A DNA stretch of 23,829 bases, from the NCBI GenBank assembly GCA_958349075.1, contig CATWBR010000009.1, positions 1 through 23,829 of the forward strand, written 5' to 3'. A model generated the notes under the pieces. That model was not told the DNA's origin. It did no database searches and saw only the letters and a list, made by a program, of their open reading frames with translations. This DNA is from an uncultured Clostridium sp. Lineage in GTDB: Bacteria; Bacillota; Clostridia; Lachnospirales; Lachnospiraceae. The position numbers were made by a program, and so were the translations under genes. Positions 23,615-23,829 of the stretch are shown piece after piece (the first letter of the stretch is position 1; each line of letters opens with the position of its first letter).

Positions 23615-23719
23615 AATTCCCTCATTCCCTTCTGACGCTGCCATTCACCTTTGGCCGTAACCGGCCGCACCGCGGACAGCAACATTCACTCTTTTGTCTG
23701 TTCCCTGGTCGGTGATTAT

Positions 23720-23735
23720 GTGTAATCGATTACAC
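23720..23735. promoter_or_regulatory. LacI/CcpA-type operator, perfect 16-bp palindrome
   Basis: GTGTAATCGATTACAC is a perfect palindrome with the central CG of LacI-family sites. It matches the cre consensus TGWAANCGNTNWCA at every defined position. It lies about 5-20 bp downstream of the predicted start of transcription, where a bound repressor would block the polymerase. Both the local LacI protein and CcpA are plausible binders. Confidence 0.8.
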
Positions 23736-23746
23736 TTTACACACAA

Positions 23747-23752
23747 ATTATA
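23747..23752 (-). promoter_or_regulatory. -10 box of the LacI-sugar ABC operon promoter
   Basis: A perfect TATAAT on the minus strand predicts a start near 23740 and a leader of about 125 nt. No good -35 hexamer is seen at 16-18 bp; the region reads GTGCTT/TGCTTG. The promoter may therefore be weak or need an activator. Confidence 0.5.
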
Positions 23753-23829
23753 CTGTGGAATGAGAAAACAAGCACGCACTTTTGAAAATCAGTGTTTACA
23801 ACAATCTATATGTATCAAAGGCTTTTCTG

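Noticed and set aside
1..23829. CRISPR arrays, tRNA/rRNA genes, insertion sequences, integrases or phage genes
   Set aside because: Looked for on both strands and none seen; repeats are limited to the operator pairs and the short intercistronic repeats reported.

Overview
The window looks like chromosomal DNA of a gut-type Firmicute, most likely a Lachnospiraceae/Clostridium-like anaerobe. This is inferred from strong GGAGG-type ribosome sites, moderate-to-high GC codon use, lipoprotein solute-binding proteins with an Ala/Glu-rich linker, an Old-Yellow-Enzyme/FeS/FAD flavoenzyme, and a large hybrid histidine kinase. No rRNA, tRNA, transposase, phage gene, CRISPR array or plasmid gene was seen. 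The genes are tightly packed; the only stretch over 300 bp without a gene is 7501-7938.

Region 1 (1-7645) holds two hydrolase/transporter modules facing each other. On the plus strand a glutamate-carboxypeptidase-like M20 peptidase overlaps a YfcC/DcuC-type carrier. On the minus strand a promoter near 7617-7645 reads into a three-gene operon: a 655-aa FMN/4Fe-4S/FAD oxidoreductase, an M20D amidohydrolase and an AbgT-family transporter. The modules meet tail to tail with 14 bp between stop codons. A reasonable inference is uptake and cleavage of N-acyl-amino acid or aminoacyl-glutamate-type compounds, with the flavoenzyme reducing an unsaturated substrate or product.

Region 2 (7859-14889, minus) is a five-gene operon of unusual make-up: AEC-family carrier, two tandem paralogous GntR-type regulators with the same uncharacterised C-terminal domain, an ABC-type solute-binding lipoprotein without any permease or ATPase, and a hybrid sensor histidine kinase with two receiver domains and no DNA-binding output. 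It ends at a clear intrinsic terminator. I regard this as the best candidate for an undescribed sensory system: the lipoprotein could be the ligand receptor of the kinase, and the GntR pair the transcriptional arm.

Region 3 (14965-16717, plus) is a PadR regulator and an overlapping SAM-dependent methyltransferase. Two 18-bp PadR-like operators sit 22 bp apart directly on the promoter. A small membrane protein resembling a C-terminally shortened YcxB-like protein follows.

Region 4 (16770-23752, minus) is a carbohydrate operon: LacI regulator, sugar-binding lipoprotein, RbsA/MglA-type ATPase, RbsC-type permease, Gfo/Idh/MocA dehydrogenase and sugar-phosphate isomerase/epimerase. A perfect 16-bp palindrome just downstream of the predicted start site is the likely operator; it also fits the CcpA cre consensus. 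Structured intercistronic DNA after the binding-protein gene probably sets its expression above that of the ATPase and permease.
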